Assembly: GCA_025769875.1 (NCBI GenBank)
Contig: JAGFNK010000283.1
Coordinates: 1 to 64,000, forward strand
Length of the DNA stretch: 64,000 nt
Source: Russula earlei
Taxonomy: Eukaryota > Basidiomycota > Agaricomycetes > Russulales > Russulaceae
Direction: 5' to 3'
Made by a program: the position numbers and the translations under genes
Part shown: in pieces, positions 53,061 to 64,000 of the stretch
Numbering within the stretch: the stretch's first letter is position 1
Layout: the number at the start of each line of letters is the position of its first letter
Notes under the pieces: generated by a model
Told to the model about the DNA's origin: nothing
What the model saw: only the letters and a program-made list of their open reading frames with translations
The model's database searches: none

Positions 53061-53597
53061 TACGGTTTTTTGCAACGGTTCCTCCTTTTGTTTTGATATC
53101 GTAACTGTTGACTGTACATCCATCTACGCATTGCCCCGCCCTCACAGCATCTACGACCATGTCCTTCGACCAGGTATACCAGGCGCCGGGATGCGATACG
53201 ACTATTTGGGTCGATCGTTGGGAAACTTGCTTTACTACAACAAGCTGGTTCCAGTTCCAATGCGAAACCGACCATCGTGTTCGCTTTATCGAAACGGTCG
53301 TCTTTTGTGCACGGCGAGCGACCGACTTTTGAGGCCCATCCCTCTGAAATCATGCGACGGCCACTCGTATCCCTCGCTCGCTCAGGTGTGGTATTTCGAT
53401 CAAGCCCGTGTTCATGCTTGACCTACTGCGGAATGGAAACAAAATGGGCTGCCCCATCACTGCGTTACTCAGTCCACCCGTGTTCGAGCGGAGGAGGCAC
53501 AGAAAGGGAATTACAATATATCAAGGCACCAGGATTTGCGACAAGGACCGGGCAGTGTGCATGTTGTTGGTGATTGTGGAGCGGACAGTGGAAACAC

Positions 53598-55950
53598 CGC
53601 CTCACGGCTGTTCCCCACTGTCCTGCCACCAAGCACAGACTGATGTGATGGGCGTATCCTGTTACCGCGCAGAGTCTTACGGGGTTGCCTCGTATCGAGA
53701 CTTTTGACTGATATGGTCTGAACAAACCAAATGTAGGATCATTGCGAAGAGCGATGATGAAAAGAACAACGATCATATCAATGGAAAACATTATAATACG
53801 GCGCTAAATACCCAGAACGCCCCTGGGTAAAAAGGGGTTGACAGGACGCACGCACAGACCACTGATAGCCATGATAAGGTAGGGTAAAAACCTAGCCTCG
53901 AACGACAACCCACCATCTCCACCATCGCCTATCTCAGGTCCTCACTTGGTGTCCATCCAGGTGTCCGCAGTGACGACGACTCCCGCATCAGCCTGCTCAT
54001 TTCTCTGGGTCTGCATCCGTACCATTACCACGCCGAGCCTATCCGCAACCCGCGACGTCCAACCGGAAGGGTGTTCCCTTAGTAGCCACACTCTTGATAT
54101 CGATCAAGTGAGCCCTGACGGCACGGGGATGAATTAAAGAGGAGGGGAGCGACAGGGTCGAGGACGCCTCCGAAGGAGGAGACAAGAGCAAAAATATGGG
54201 GAACTTCTGAACGCAAGGCCGAAGGCCTCCGATTCACAGATCCGGGATGCCCGATGGCCATTGGCTCTGTTTGACATGAAGGAGGAAAGCGGAGTCGATG
54301 GGACGCAGCGGGGAAATCCATAGCGGTACGCAGGAGAGCACGTCTTCTTGGAAGCGATTTTCGAGCACGAAGACCCTGCCGAGTTCTGTGTGAATGCGAA
54401 CTTGAATTATATGCCTTATCGCGCCTCTGATCCACCTGTTTCGAAGGAGGATATCCAATTCGGGAGGCGGAAGGTCCCAAATCAAGTAGCTGGACGGAGT
54501 GTTTGGGAGCGGACGTGAAACGTGAGTGGTTCACTGGCATGGTAGAGAGGTCAGGAGAGACATGGAATCGCGCACAATAACGCTACCATGCAAGTGAGCT
54601 TTGCACGGTTGCAAGAGCGTTGCACGCCCCAGAACGTCGCCGAGTTTAACATGGAGCGGATGAGTGATCCTGCATCACCATCACTCTACTGTTTAGCAGT
54701 TACGATGACATCAGAGGTCACAGGTGTTAGTCATTGTGGAAGTTGATGGCAGCATAGATGGTTTCTAGACCTAGCCTAGGTGGGGTGCACACATGATGTG
54801 CAAACCTTGTGACGCCAAGGGGCCCACTGCTTGCATTGCATAAACTTCTCCGGGTCTATATCTACCAACACACCGGCCAAGAAGCAATTCAATTCTTTCT
54901 CTGACTAGCATTCGAAGTTTTTTGTGTGTACGAATTCTTAACGTGGCTCGTGCTTCAAGTGGGTTTATTCCCTTGCGTTTTCCTCATCTGTATGTCCTCC
55001 AGAACTCACTCGCCAGTCAGAGGGAATGTGGGTTGCACTGCATAAATAACGGCGAGGGAGAGGACCCAATACGACCTCTGAGCTCTGGCTGAGCTTGGTG
55101 GGGAATGGAGGGCGTCAGCATTATATCGTCCAACAATGGTGGTAACAGATGGTGATGTGAAGCATAGCAGTTGTAATAAAGGTGGCCGCCTTTGAAGCAG
55201 TAATGATGATAAAGTTGATGCACTTGAGCAATGTATAACACAGGGTGTGATGGGGGTTGTGCCCAGGTGTTGTAAAATGCGTACCTGAATTGTTCAACAC
55301 CAGGTGCACACGACGAGCTTAGTGCTAGTGTTGCCAGAGCGCTCGGGAGAGAAGAAAGCGCACAGAGCGCAGCAAACATTGCGAGGCATTACGAGGAAAG
55401 AAACGAGGCAACATAGCAATATGGGGCGCAATAGGACAGCCGCATTCGGAGTTCGAGCCGCATCCGACAACGAGACTCGCCGGATCTTTCCGGCCTCTTC
55501 CCCTGATGAACACCAGCAAGCTGGTGTCTTCTGTCCACTGTCCACAGACTCGGAAGTCGAGCGATGCACGGCTCTCCAGAGTCCCCATCCTGCGCTCAGG
55601 TCTCTCAGGGTTGTCACCCCGGCCGATGGCGGCCTTGCATCAGGTTAGTTCATGCATGCACGTAGTAGTACACGGAGCCCTTCTGTCGTTAACTTATATA
55701 ACCTTTCCACTGTCTACCACAGCCTCGTTCTACCTCATGTCAACTTAACCCGCTCCAGGACGTGACGTTACGGTCCTTTTGATCGCCGCACTGCACGACA
55801 GCTAAACTCCAACCATTTCATTTCGTACTTGGATCCTTTGGTCACGTCATCCCTTGTTACCGGAGGGTTCAGTTATAAGCTTACCAATGTGTTGGGATTA
55901 CACACATACGGCCCTTCCCCACCCCCCACTGACCGCGTTAATCCCTGTAC
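53598..55950. other. Mostly without supported genes
   Basis: 53940-54075 resembles, on the other strand, 29720-29840 (ATCAGCCTGCTCATTTCTCT versus its relative). 55017-55379 (minus) has a signal-like start (FAALCALSSLPSALATLALS) but no further support. 54540-55000 holds only short frames. Confidence 0.3.
54234..54485 (-). CDS. Hypothetical protein, 83 codons
   Basis: Frame MIWDLPPPELDILLRNRWIR, HIIQVRIHTELGRVFVLENR, SCVPLWISPLRPIDSAFLLH. Leu/Ile/Arg-rich and protein-like, no recognised family, no introns found. Could be one exon of a larger gene. Confidence 0.25.
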   Translation of the reverse strand: MIWDLPPPELDILLRNRWIRGAIRHIIQVRIHTELGRVFVLENRFQEDVLSCVPLWISPLRPIDSAFLLHVKQSQWPSGIPDL

Positions 55951-56061
55951 GACAGATCCTTGTCCGTTGTTACAATCGCAGCTCAACTACAACTCTGCCA
56001 AAGTCCCACAGTTCCTGCTCGCTCAACTTCTTGGGCCTTCGTTACCCACTCTCTGTGTACC

Positions 56062-56828
56062 ATGTCGTCTCCCTCATACCTACCAACGGAGTCGTTCCCG
56101 TCGTCACTACCGGCCACTACGAGCACTTATATGGGGACAGCGTCTGACAAGCAGCTGCTGTGGCAAACGCCCATTTATCTCGTTGTCGTGCTAGGTAGTG
56201 CACCTCATTCGTTATTCAGACACTGCGCCATCTTGCGGACCCTGTCTTATCCCCTTTCTCTTTACCGACAGTCATCACCGCAATCATATCCCTCGTCATC
56301 TTGCTTATCTGGAATGACAGCTGGAGGACCGCCATCCGCCGGCGCCTGACCACCGAATCCGTCGGCGCCGAGTCGCCGTTCCTCCTCTCTCCAGGTAGGC
56401 ATTTCGTTGTCCGCCCGCCGCCGGACGTATCCTAACTGTGCTGTCTGTCTGGATGTGTGGGTGGGTGTCTATTTGTTCCCTCGCTGGCTCACCCACACTG
56501 TGTGCTTTCACCGATGGAAGCATCCGCGCTTGTTGAAAAGATGCTGTGCTTTTTCTTCTCAACGCTCCTACCAGCATTCCGGAACCTCAGATGGACTGCC
56601 ACGCAGCGGGATGAGTCTGCCCTGCCGCGCTTCACTGCCCCCAGAGTTCCGAGCACCCCGGCTGGCTATCCCGCCTCCTTTGGTGCCACGGGACAGCAGC
56701 TCGCTCCTCCGCCACGGCGTCTACGGGCATATCTGCCCCGCTGCCAGTCCAGACGCATAACGACTGTCCTCGATGTGGATGATGCTGCGAGTGGTGGGAA
56801 GGCGGCGCGCGTGGCATTTTTGGCATGA
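56062..56828 (+). CDS. Membrane-protein family TMF, copy at 56 kb (187 aa)
   Basis: Exons 56062-56194, 56272-56394 and 56521-56828; introns 77 and 126 nt, both phase 1. Residues 1-36 are Ser/Thr/Pro-rich, without Cys and without a signal peptide (MSSPSYLPTESFPSSLPATT). The segment 37-60 (PIYLVVVLVITAIISLVILL) is a single membrane span, straddling the first intron, followed by IWNDSWRTAIRRRL, a basic cytosolic anchor. Then ESPFLLSPG, and in exon 3 MLCFFFSTLLPAFRNLRW and a Pro/Arg-rich tail. Expected topology: short outer N terminus, inner C terminus. Role unknown. Intron positions, the KQLxWQxPxYLVVVL and LIWNDSW motifs are shared by all family copies in the window. Confidence 0.65.
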
Positions 56829-59076
56829 CCACGTGTGTAAAGCAAGCGTCAACTCTGGCTCTGAGCTGATCGATTTGTTGTGACGGATTTATGTATACTC
56901 TAGCGACCGTACTAGCTAGCCTCAGCTCGCGTGTGAACGACGATAGGTTGTCTTTCTTTCTCTTGACAGTGTCATTTCTGTCCGCTCGTGCGTTGGTAAG
57001 GCCGATCGTACCTCAATTAAGATGGGTGGAAACGGAAGTAGCTTAGGCCGTCCGTTAATCACATTCAATATAACTTAGAAAGGTCGACGCTCGCGCGCGG
57101 TTTCCTGCAGATCAGGGGCACCTACGCCTGGGTCCCACAGACACAGCGAATTCGTATTGCGCGCGTCCGGTCGCTATTCGCCATTGGCTAGGCCGGGCAC
57201 TCGACCGACCTTACAAGGGGTAAGAGTGTCGACGGCTGGAGTGGAGCGGGTAAGGTGGCTGTATCTTTATGAGGCAGCAGTGCCTCGGCATCATGAACAC
57301 AAACACCCTTTGCTCGAGTCCTGAGCAGAATTGTGTCGTTGAAATCTCTCGTTGTGTGGCCAAGTATATTTGCGGCCGAGAATTTATTTTGGGCAAGGAT
57401 GAATCCCATCGCAATCGGGAGACCGGAGCGATGATATGAGATGAGAGGGAGTACGGTAATACCCCTCGGCGCAATTCATCGGAGAGGCTATCCCTTTTCC
57501 AGACTCACCGGCCCCATCAGATCTGTGCCTCCCACTGGTCTCATCGTCACCTCCTCCATCCCCCTGAGCTGAGGACACCGAGAACTAGTTCATTTTACCT
57601 CGTAAACCCTAAGATCCGCTCTAGCTCCCCCCCCCCCCCCCCCCCCTCAAATAAGTTTGAATGCCCCCGATAGATGATCAGATTGTTCGTTATGATTATG
57701 ATGGATCCGAGTCGTTCCCAGCATCCGAACCCGATGTCGATTCAAAGAAGCGCACCCGCTACCGTGGGTTTTATCTGAATGATGAACAATAAAAGGACGG
57801 CGATCAGATCAGATGTGCGGAAAGAAGAGCCAAGAAGTTCATGCGATGCTAAATAATAACACCTCGTGAGGAAGCTTCGTCATCTCGACCCCGAAACGCC
57901 CACTGGGCCAGAACCGTCGGAATTCGCATCAACCAGCTCAGGCTCACCCCTCTTCTCCCGGAGTCAGAGGACATGCAATCAATCAGGAGATAGCGCTGTA
58001 CTGTGCGAGGTGTTTCTCCAGGACGACATCCACAAGAAACCATCAGTTTATCAAATATATATGACATGCAATATCCGTTTCACGGCGGCGCTCCTCATGA
58101 TCATTGGAATATTGGAATGGGAGAATTTTAATGGAGAACGACCTCGACAACGACTGAACTTGAAGACATGTTGTGGGTCAATAGTGGTGACAGATGGAGA
58201 CTGCAGAGGGTGGTCTTTTAAAGCGGGAAGCACAGGGGGTGTGCAATTTTGATGCCAGTGGGGCGGATAAGTGCAATCGATGAGTTGCAGTGCCCTGGCA
58301 GGAAAAGATGTAAAGGGGCTAAATGTGAGCCGAGTGAGCCACTATCGGAGGCCACGGCGTTGAAGCGCATAAAGATGTTTCAAGGACGTTTGTGAATAAA
58401 GAGTGTTCGTACAAGTACTTAACTTAACCACGAAGGTGTCAGACGGACTCTGGCCGGCAGGCACCTAGCCAGGGGAACGAGGTCATGGTGGGGGGAGTGC
58501 ACCGCTATGAAGCCAGGGCTGCTGGTAGGCACCAACTCTGCTGAGGGCCAGAGGCCCATGTGGCGCAAGAATATTATGTCATCATTTTTAAATACGTTTT
58601 TACGCACACACGCACGCAACGCACGCACACGTACCGCACCCCCGCCCCCCCGCGCCCATTGCTTAGTTTCCCATACGAGATGCTTCCCTCTTCAAATTCA
58701 CGCCCCGCTTTGCCGTTACAAGCCTAAAGTAAGAAAGGGCCGTTCTTTTATGACAGCCGGGCAACAACCAGCGTCATGCGTGTGGGAGCCCTTCTGGGGG
58801 GACCATCCGATGATCTCACCCTTTCCCCGAGGTTCGACGAATTCGTCTATCAGGATCCTGTATTTTTATGTCTCTTTGCGCCTCCATACAGAACACCCTT
58901 ACGTTACCCAAGCAGTCAACTGGCCACCGACACCTTCCATAGGGCTTAATATTCCAGTACAAAAGAAATGTTGTTCTACTGGCAACTTTACTAGTACCCC
59001 CATTACCCCCAGTCCTGCGGTTCTCGCTCCTCTTATTCGGCCTTCGTTTCCAGCAATTACCTGCTCTCTCTGTATC
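56829..59076. other. No supported gene
   Basis: A minus frame 57188-57409 (LAQNKFSAANILGHTTRDFN, LLRTRAKGVCVHDAEALLPH) is protein-like but unrecognised and without clear start. A long open frame from 58507 runs into exon 1 of the next membrane gene; composition suggests chance. Confidence 0.3.
57627..57646. repeat. Run of 20 C
   Basis: Uninterrupted poly-C (poly-G on the minus strand), able to form a G-quadruplex; true length may be uncertain for technical reasons. Confidence 0.9.
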
Positions 59077-59678
59077 ATGACTGTTCTCTCGACAGTACCA
59101 TCAACCCTCTCGTCATCGCCGTCATCACAAACTGTGACTGGTAGCATGGACGATTCTTCGGAGGAGCTGGTGTGGCAAGTGCCCGTCTTTCTCGTTGTCG
59201 TACTAGGTATTGTTCATTCAGCCACGGCGCTATCCTCCGGTCTCCCTAATTCCCTCCTCATCTCTCTTCTTTCTACAAACAGTTATCATTGCTATCATTG
59301 CCGGAATCATTCTGCTTATTTGGAATGACCATTGGGTAGCATCAGCACGCGGGTGGATAATCATGACATTCATCGGACCCGAGTCGCCGTTCCTCCTGTT
59401 CCCGGGTAGGTCCATTATCATCGTCCAGCACATCGTATTCCAACCTTGGGTCTATTATGTTTTTGCTCGCTCGCTCGTTTGTTCGTACTAATATGCTTTT
59501 GCTCACAGCGTCGGCGCTCATCCGACCAATGCTGCGCTACTTCCTCACAACGTCCTTGCCAGCATTCCGGAACCTCAACCTCAGACAAGCTGACGCCGTT
59601 ACCTCTCTTGGCAGCGCCATTCCGCGATCCCATCCGCTCCTCCCACTGGTCATGCCCACAGGATTTCGAGGGGCTTGA
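59077..59678 (+). CDS. Membrane-protein family TMF, copy at 59 kb (140 aa)
   Basis: Exons 59077-59206, 59283-59405 and 59509-59678; introns 76 and 103 nt, phase 1 at the same codons as in the 56-kb copy. N terminus Ser/Thr-rich (MTVLSTVPSTLSSSPSSQTV), then EELVWQVPVFLVVVL, membrane span VIIAIIAGIILLIWNDHW, PESPFLLFPG, and exon 3 ASALIRPMLRYFLTTSLPAF then a Pro/Leu-rich end. All three exons are free of stops. The second intron contains GCTCGCTCGCTCG repeats also found in the decayed copies. Confidence 0.65.
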
Positions 59679-60028
59679 CTGGCCAACCTACGCCCTTCGA
59701 GGCTACGAGACAGGAGCTCGCTCCGCGTCCTCTCGAACCCGCATTCGTCCTTCGAGTTGTCTAGTCTTCCCGCTTAGGCCCCTTCTTCACATCTTGCCCT
59801 GCCCAGATGGCAGATTCTGCACCATAACATTTTTATATGTTATTATGTTCCAGGCTGAGCGTCGGTCTCTTTGTTGTACCCATATTGGGTACTGACGTCG
59901 GCGTGGGCCAGGGTTACCGATCGTGTGCGAGTTTGAAATAAAAGAGTAGGCCTCTTGAACGGGATCTTTCCGCTGCGGGGTCGAGCGATCATAGATCATC
60001 GATCATCAACGTATCTCAATCAAGATCG

Positions 60029-60082
60029 AAGCATCCAAGCTGAGCATATGACTGCAAAGTCGTATGTTCAGCTTGGATGCTT
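60029..60082. repeat. 24-bp inverted repeat with 6-nt loop
   Basis: Arms 60029-60052 and 60059-60082 (AAGCATCCAAGCTGAGCATA...) match at 22 of 24 positions around TGCAAA. Confidence 0.92.
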
Positions 60083-60689
60083 GTATGCTCCACTCAAGGT
60101 AAATCCCAGATCGATTCAAATGGAAACGCAGCGTGGCAGTGAGAAAGAGCAATGACTGATTTCTCGCTACGTGAGCTTATTCCTGAAGCGAGGAACCAAC
60201 CTTGCCTTCAAGGTTGGGACCACCATGCCCGGGATTGGATGCATGAGATGATGGTTGGAAACAGCTCGATGGATCGCCCCTTCGCCACACTAATACCCGT
60301 AATACTTGGTGACATGGCTCGAGTGTACTCTCACTGTCACCCAGGCTCGTGGTTGTCTACAGATCCGGAAGTCTAACGACGCGCCGCCCAACGTTGTCAC
60401 ATGGGGACGGCTGCGCGTCAGGGTAGTCTATCTATGCGTGCATGTGCGCATGCAACTTCTCCACTGGTACTAAGATTCATGGGTAACAACCCTTTTTGTT
60501 CACGGAGTCGCCTGGATGCAGCTATGAATTCACCAAAATGTGCTACGATCATACTTCTTCCTCCCATTTCCCCCCACTGCACCAAGTCTGGCAGAGTTCA
60601 TTCATTCGTGGACTAAAGATTTTACCCGCTGTTACAATTGCAGCTCGACTACCTCCCCGCTCGCCTACATCGTCCGTTTCCTGCGTGCC

Positions 60690-61014
60690 ATGTCGTCTCC
60701 CTCATACTCACCGACGAAATCCTCCTCGTCGTCACTACCGGCGACTGCGAGTCCTCATGTGGGAACAGCGTCTGCCAAGCAGCTGGCGTGGCAAGCGCCA
60801 AATTACCTCGTCGTGATAGGTAGTGTGCTTCGTTCGTTGCTCAGACACTGCGCCATCTTGCGGACCCTGATTATTCTTTACCCGACAGCCATTACGACCG
60901 TCATATCCCTCGTCATCATGCTTGTCTGGAATGTCAGTTGGAGGACCGCCGTCCTCCAGCGCCTAACCACGGAATCCGTCAGACCCGCCGAGTCGGCCGT
61001 CCTTCACTCTCCAG
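60690..61014 (+). CDS. Membrane-protein family TMF, truncated copy at 60.7 kb
   Basis: Exon 1 60690-60819 (MSSPSYSPTKSSSSSLPATA...KQLAWQAPNYLVVI) and exon 2 60889-61014 (span AITTVISLVIMLVWNVSW, RTAVLQRLTTESV, VLHSPG), intron 69 nt, phase 1. The second donor (GTTAGC) is present, but 30 bp later the sequence passes into a Copia gag fragment, so the third exon is gone. Exons 1-2 have no stops. Very close to the 56-kb copy in the first 20 codons. Confidence 0.55.
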
Positions 61015-61029
61015 GTTAGCACTTCGTTT

Positions 61030-61550
61030 CGTTTCCCACCCAAAAGCAGACATGTCCTTGTACAAGCTGAAAAGCGATGACCTAAGCAGAATGAGTACCT
61101 CACTGTCAGTCACACAGCCTTTGACTATAAAATGCATAAGTGCTCCCACAGCAGGAGCCATGGGAAGAAACAGAAGGGGCAGAATTCAACAACCTGATGC
61201 ACCTACCCTCAAGGATGGTGAAGTCAAGTATGCTCAATGGAAAGGAGTTATGGAAGCTATCTTCCTAGCTATGGGATTATTGCATATAGTAAAAGGAACT
61301 GAAAGAAACTGGATGAAATCACAGAACCTGTTGGTGCTGCAGATTGGGCATCAATGCATGTGCCCAAACCTTCATGACAGTCTGAGGGCATGCCCTCACC
61401 ATAATACTTGGAATGGAGAACTCTAAAGAATGCTGGGACATTCTCACAGAATGTTTCCAAGGAACAAGCAAGCATTAGGCCTGCCCAACTACTGGGTGAC
61501 CTATTTCTAAGACCCTTAACAGAAATGGAACCAATGGGTCCCCAACTTGC
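61030..61550 (+). pseudogene. Copia gag fragment
   Basis: LKDGEVKYAQWKGVMEAIFL then AMGLLHIVKGTERN, and after frame shifts SKECWDILTECFQGTSK, RPAQLLGDLF and LTEMEPMGPQLAV, matching in order the Gag of the element at 8.4-12.8 kb (VAYTQWKAEIEAVF; FTEMEPMAPQ). Several frameshifts. It is a different, AT-richer Copia lineage. It ends where an LTR begins at 61551. Confidence 0.65.
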
Positions 61551-62877
61551 TGTTAGGATTTGACCTCACATTCTGGATTGACTGCTTACCTATGCTTGCT
61601 TATGCTCCTGCTTACTGATTGGCTGACTGATGTGCCTTAGTGATTGCTTACTGATTTTGTCAAGACACGTACTGCTGATCACTAAGGACTCAGGAGCAGG
61701 TGGGCAAGGGTCGGAACAGATGATACGCGGCGTAACGGCATTGAACAAGAGGACGAGCCAAACGACTAGGAGATACCAGATGGGGACTGGTATGTGTTGC
61801 AGAAGGCAGAGGCGAAGAGTAGAGGCCAGTGCAGCAAGGGGCTTTAAACAAGGCGGGTCGTTGAAGAGTACCTTGAAGACGAGGGAGGACTTTAGACTGA
61901 GCGGTTGCAGGGGAGTACCCAGGAAGATGAGAGTATCACAAATGGACAGTCTGATGACTGCCATACTTCATTGAGGCTTATATACAGTGTACAGGGTCGA
62001 TTACAAAGAACTGGGACTATTCTAGGACTCTTTGGTACCATCCAATAGGAGTACAGAGGCATAAACTTGCTTGTGTCAAGTTTCAGGCTTACTGAGTGCA
62101 TTACTGATCATTGTGGAGCGATGACATCATTATGATGTCACTGTGGAGCGCTTAGTGAGCCTATGAGGTCACTGTGGAGTTGCTCAGTCAGCCATGATGT
62201 CATTGGAGCCTTGATGATGTCAAATGAGTTATGCAACAGTTTCTAAGAGTTTGTGCCACTGTTTTGGGTTCCTGGTGGCTGGGTGACCATGTGGCTGCCA
62301 CGCGATGATTACCCTGTTTAGGAAATGGGTGCCTGGTCGTGTTATAGTGCCTTTGCAATAGCGATATCTTGCACTGCAGGAGGGATAGCCCAGAAAACAG
62401 AAGGGAGTTGGTAATGCAAAATGAGAGAGGTCTCTCTTGAGTGAAATAGGACCATCTACGGCCAGGACCTGGCCTTGGTTCGTAACAGATTTGATGACTG
62501 ATGATAGGAAAGAATGACTCATGCATGAGTCATTATTGATAGCTTGTGTTTGAGATTTTTTTTCTCTGGATAGTAGAGGGTCTCAGCTATGTGCTCACCA
62601 AGTTACATACAAATCAGATCAGCAGTTATTGACATATGGTATAAATACTCTCATAGATCAGTAGGGTGAGCCTTACACTTGACTTACTCTCTGAATTTCC
62701 ACAAGAATTCTCTCTATCTGAAGAAACTCTACTTCTAAAGTGACAAAGAGGCCCCTTTCATCTCTTTTATATTCTTTTGTCTGAGATAACATCAAAGACT
62801 TCAAAGTTTAGTGCTTGAACTATATCAAGCAACTCTATCACTTTAGAAGCAATTAAGATTACATCAGGAAATTCACA
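61551..62877 (+). mobile_element. LTR of family C, interrupted by a family A solo LTR
   Basis: Starts TGTTAGGATTTG and ends about GAAATTCACA; the parts 61551-61657 and 62493-62877 align with the LTR at 42414-43498 (shared TGCTTGAACTATATCAAGCA and GTGATTGCTTACTGAT). No TSD is seen, so it may be one LTR of a larger or truncated element continuing to the right. Confidence 0.65.
61658..62487. mobile_element. Solo LTR, family A copy 2 (830 bp, TSD GATTT)
   Basis: Same ends as 3315-4142 (TGTCAAGACACG ... GTTCGTAACA), flanked by GATTT on both sides (61653-61657, 62488-62492). Inserted into the family C LTR. Confidence 0.95.
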
Positions 62878-62939
62878 TAAAACTTTTTGAGCTTTATACA
62901 GACATTATACAGTCAATAAAGTCAAAAAGTGAGAAGCCA

Positions 62940-64000
62940 TTTGGCTAGGCCCCCCTGCCAGAAAAGTTATGGTGTGGAGGTTGGCTGTAAGGCTAGGAAA
63001 GGGAAAGCCCAAAAAGAAATCTAAAGTTTGTAAAGTACCAAAAGATCCATCAAGACAGAAAGTCTTGCCAGAATTAGTGTAAGACTTTGACTGCATTGCC
63101 CACCCCTTGCCACTGACCACATGCACCACCATGCTGCAGCTCACATGACATGTTTGCATCTCAAGCCTTTCACCACAGCCTCAACTGCCTTGCCCAGTCC
63201 CAATCCTCTGTTTCCCTTTCACCATTCCCAGCTTTGTCCTCCATCACAGTCACTGTCCCCACATCACCAGCTTCTGCTGCCATCTCTCCATTGCCCACAG
63301 TTGTCATTGCCGTCACCTCAGTCTTGTCCACCTCTGTCATCACTCCACCACCCTAATGGCCCCAGCCCCAGCCCCAGCCTCTCCAGCTTGCCATCTCTGC
63401 TTCAGTCACCTCTGCCACCACATCTACACCCATTGCCATCGCCCCTGTGTCCTCTGCCCCACCTTGGCCTTAGCTTCACCCCTTGTGCCCTCAGTAGCAC
63501 CACCAGTTGCCATCCCTGCTTTGCCCACAATTGTCACAGACACTGCCTCACCCCCACACTTGCCCATCATCACCTTTGCTGCATGCAATTCAGCACCCAC
63601 CACCTCAGGCCCCAGCTCAGCCAGCCATTGCAGTCTTGTCTGCCACCCCCCACCTTTGTCTCACCCACTCCCACACCCTCAGTTGTCTCATCCCCCTCAG
63701 CCCCAGTCACAACCTTGCCTGCCTTAGAAATCTCAGCCTTGCCACTTGCCTCTGTCACCTCTGCCATTCTTGCCTCACCCTCTGCCACCCCTGTAGCCTC
63801 AGGCTTGCCCACTGACATCTTAGGGCTGCCTGCCACCTCAGGCACAGCTCAGTCAGCTGCCACTGCCACACCCTCAGCCTCATCTGTTGCCTCGCCCACC
63901 AAATCAGCCCCCACTTCTCTGTCCTCACCATCTGCCATTGCCTCTGCATCACCCACTGCCATCTCCCCTCTGTCCATCACATGCTCCATCATTGCCTCCA
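62940..64000 (+). other. Start of another Ala/Pro/Ser-rich gene (runs off right edge)
   Basis: A basic start-like segment (about 62995-63090: KPKKKSKVCKVPKDPSRQKV) is followed by a Pro/Thr/Ser/Ala-rich plus-strand stretch in shifting frames. From about 63660 one frame is open to the edge: LEISALPLASVTSAILASPS, GLPTDILGLPATSGTAQSAA, SPTAISPLSITCS. It is the same protein type as the minus-strand frame at 14-16.4 kb. No introns resolved. Confidence 0.4.

Larger units (their letters stand above)
44877..53597. repeat. Segmental duplication, copy B (direct repeat of 16769-25158)
   Basis: Collinear with copy A over 8.7 kb. It is the more complete copy: it keeps the spliced small gene at 51523-51866 and a long frame at 46906-47823. 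Its left end starts 168 bp from the Harbinger element, without TSD. Confidence 0.93.

Noticed and set aside
58507..59328. 273-codon open frame running into the 59-kb membrane gene
   Set aside because: Its in-frame end is exon 1 of the family plus intron; other family copies start at the equivalent of 59077, and the upstream part resembles no copy.
1..64000. tRNA or rRNA genes
   Set aside because: No cloverleaf-forming sequence with conserved box A/B or rRNA core motif was noticed; a tRNAscan run would settle it.

Overview
The window looks like a transposon-rich accessory region of a filamentous basidiomycete (Agaricomycotina) nuclear genome. The reasons are: many short (45-85 nt) GT-AG introns; a DUF6532 gene; the family of multi-copy Agaricomycete proteins seen at 39.5-40.1 kb; SAP/coiled-coil and Myb/SANT transposon companions typical of these fungi; and TATA boxes about 115-160 nt upstream of start codons. 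I see no prokaryotic operon, rRNA, tRNA or CRISPR array. Intact host genes are few; most recognisable coding sequence is mobile-element or duplicated-gene material in various stages of decay.

Layout. 0-4.2 kb: 5' part of an IS630/Tc1-mariner-type transposase (minus strand), head-to-head with a SAP-domain coiled-coil gene that a solo LTR (3315-4142, TSD TTGGT) has split. 4.3-6.9 kb: a well-preserved six-intron DUF6532 gene bracketed by 31-nt inverted repeats. 6.9-8.4 kb: a small putative secreted protein and a Pro/Ala/Ser-rich stretch. 8.4-12.8 kb: a complete Copia LTR element (TSD CTATT) whose integrase and RT cores are missing although a 1046-codon frame stays open. 12.8-16.5 kb: Ala/Ser/Val/Pro-rich low-complexity genes. 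16.8-25.2 kb and 44.9-53.6 kb: two direct copies of an about 8.5 kb segmental duplication. 26.0-28.2 kb: an inverted partial copy of its right part, itself carrying a solo LTR (TSD CGCGG). 33.0-34.9 kb: a large palindrome made from another piece of the same unit. 35.1-36.0 kb: a Ty3 5' LTR plus gag start. 37.5-38.9 kb: an unprocessed NOG1 GTPase pseudogene. 39.0-44.7 kb: a PIF/Harbinger family cluster: one two-gene element with TIRs, one separate internal-deletion derivative and a second derivative nested inside a solo LTR inside the element. 53.6-61.0 kb: three copies of a small spliced membrane-protein family (a fourth lies at 30.6-31.0 kb and decayed ones in the duplications). 61.0-64.0 kb: a Copia gag fragment, nested LTRs and another Pro/Ala-rich gene start.

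How it fits together. Repeated direct and inverted duplication, plus at least seven datable insertions with target-site duplications, built the region. Against this decay two short gene types keep their reading frames and intron positions: a 189-residue C2H2 zinc-finger protein (both duplication copies) and the single-pass membrane-protein family. They are the best candidates for functional, undescribed genes here. All functional names come from reading motifs by eye; no database search was possible.
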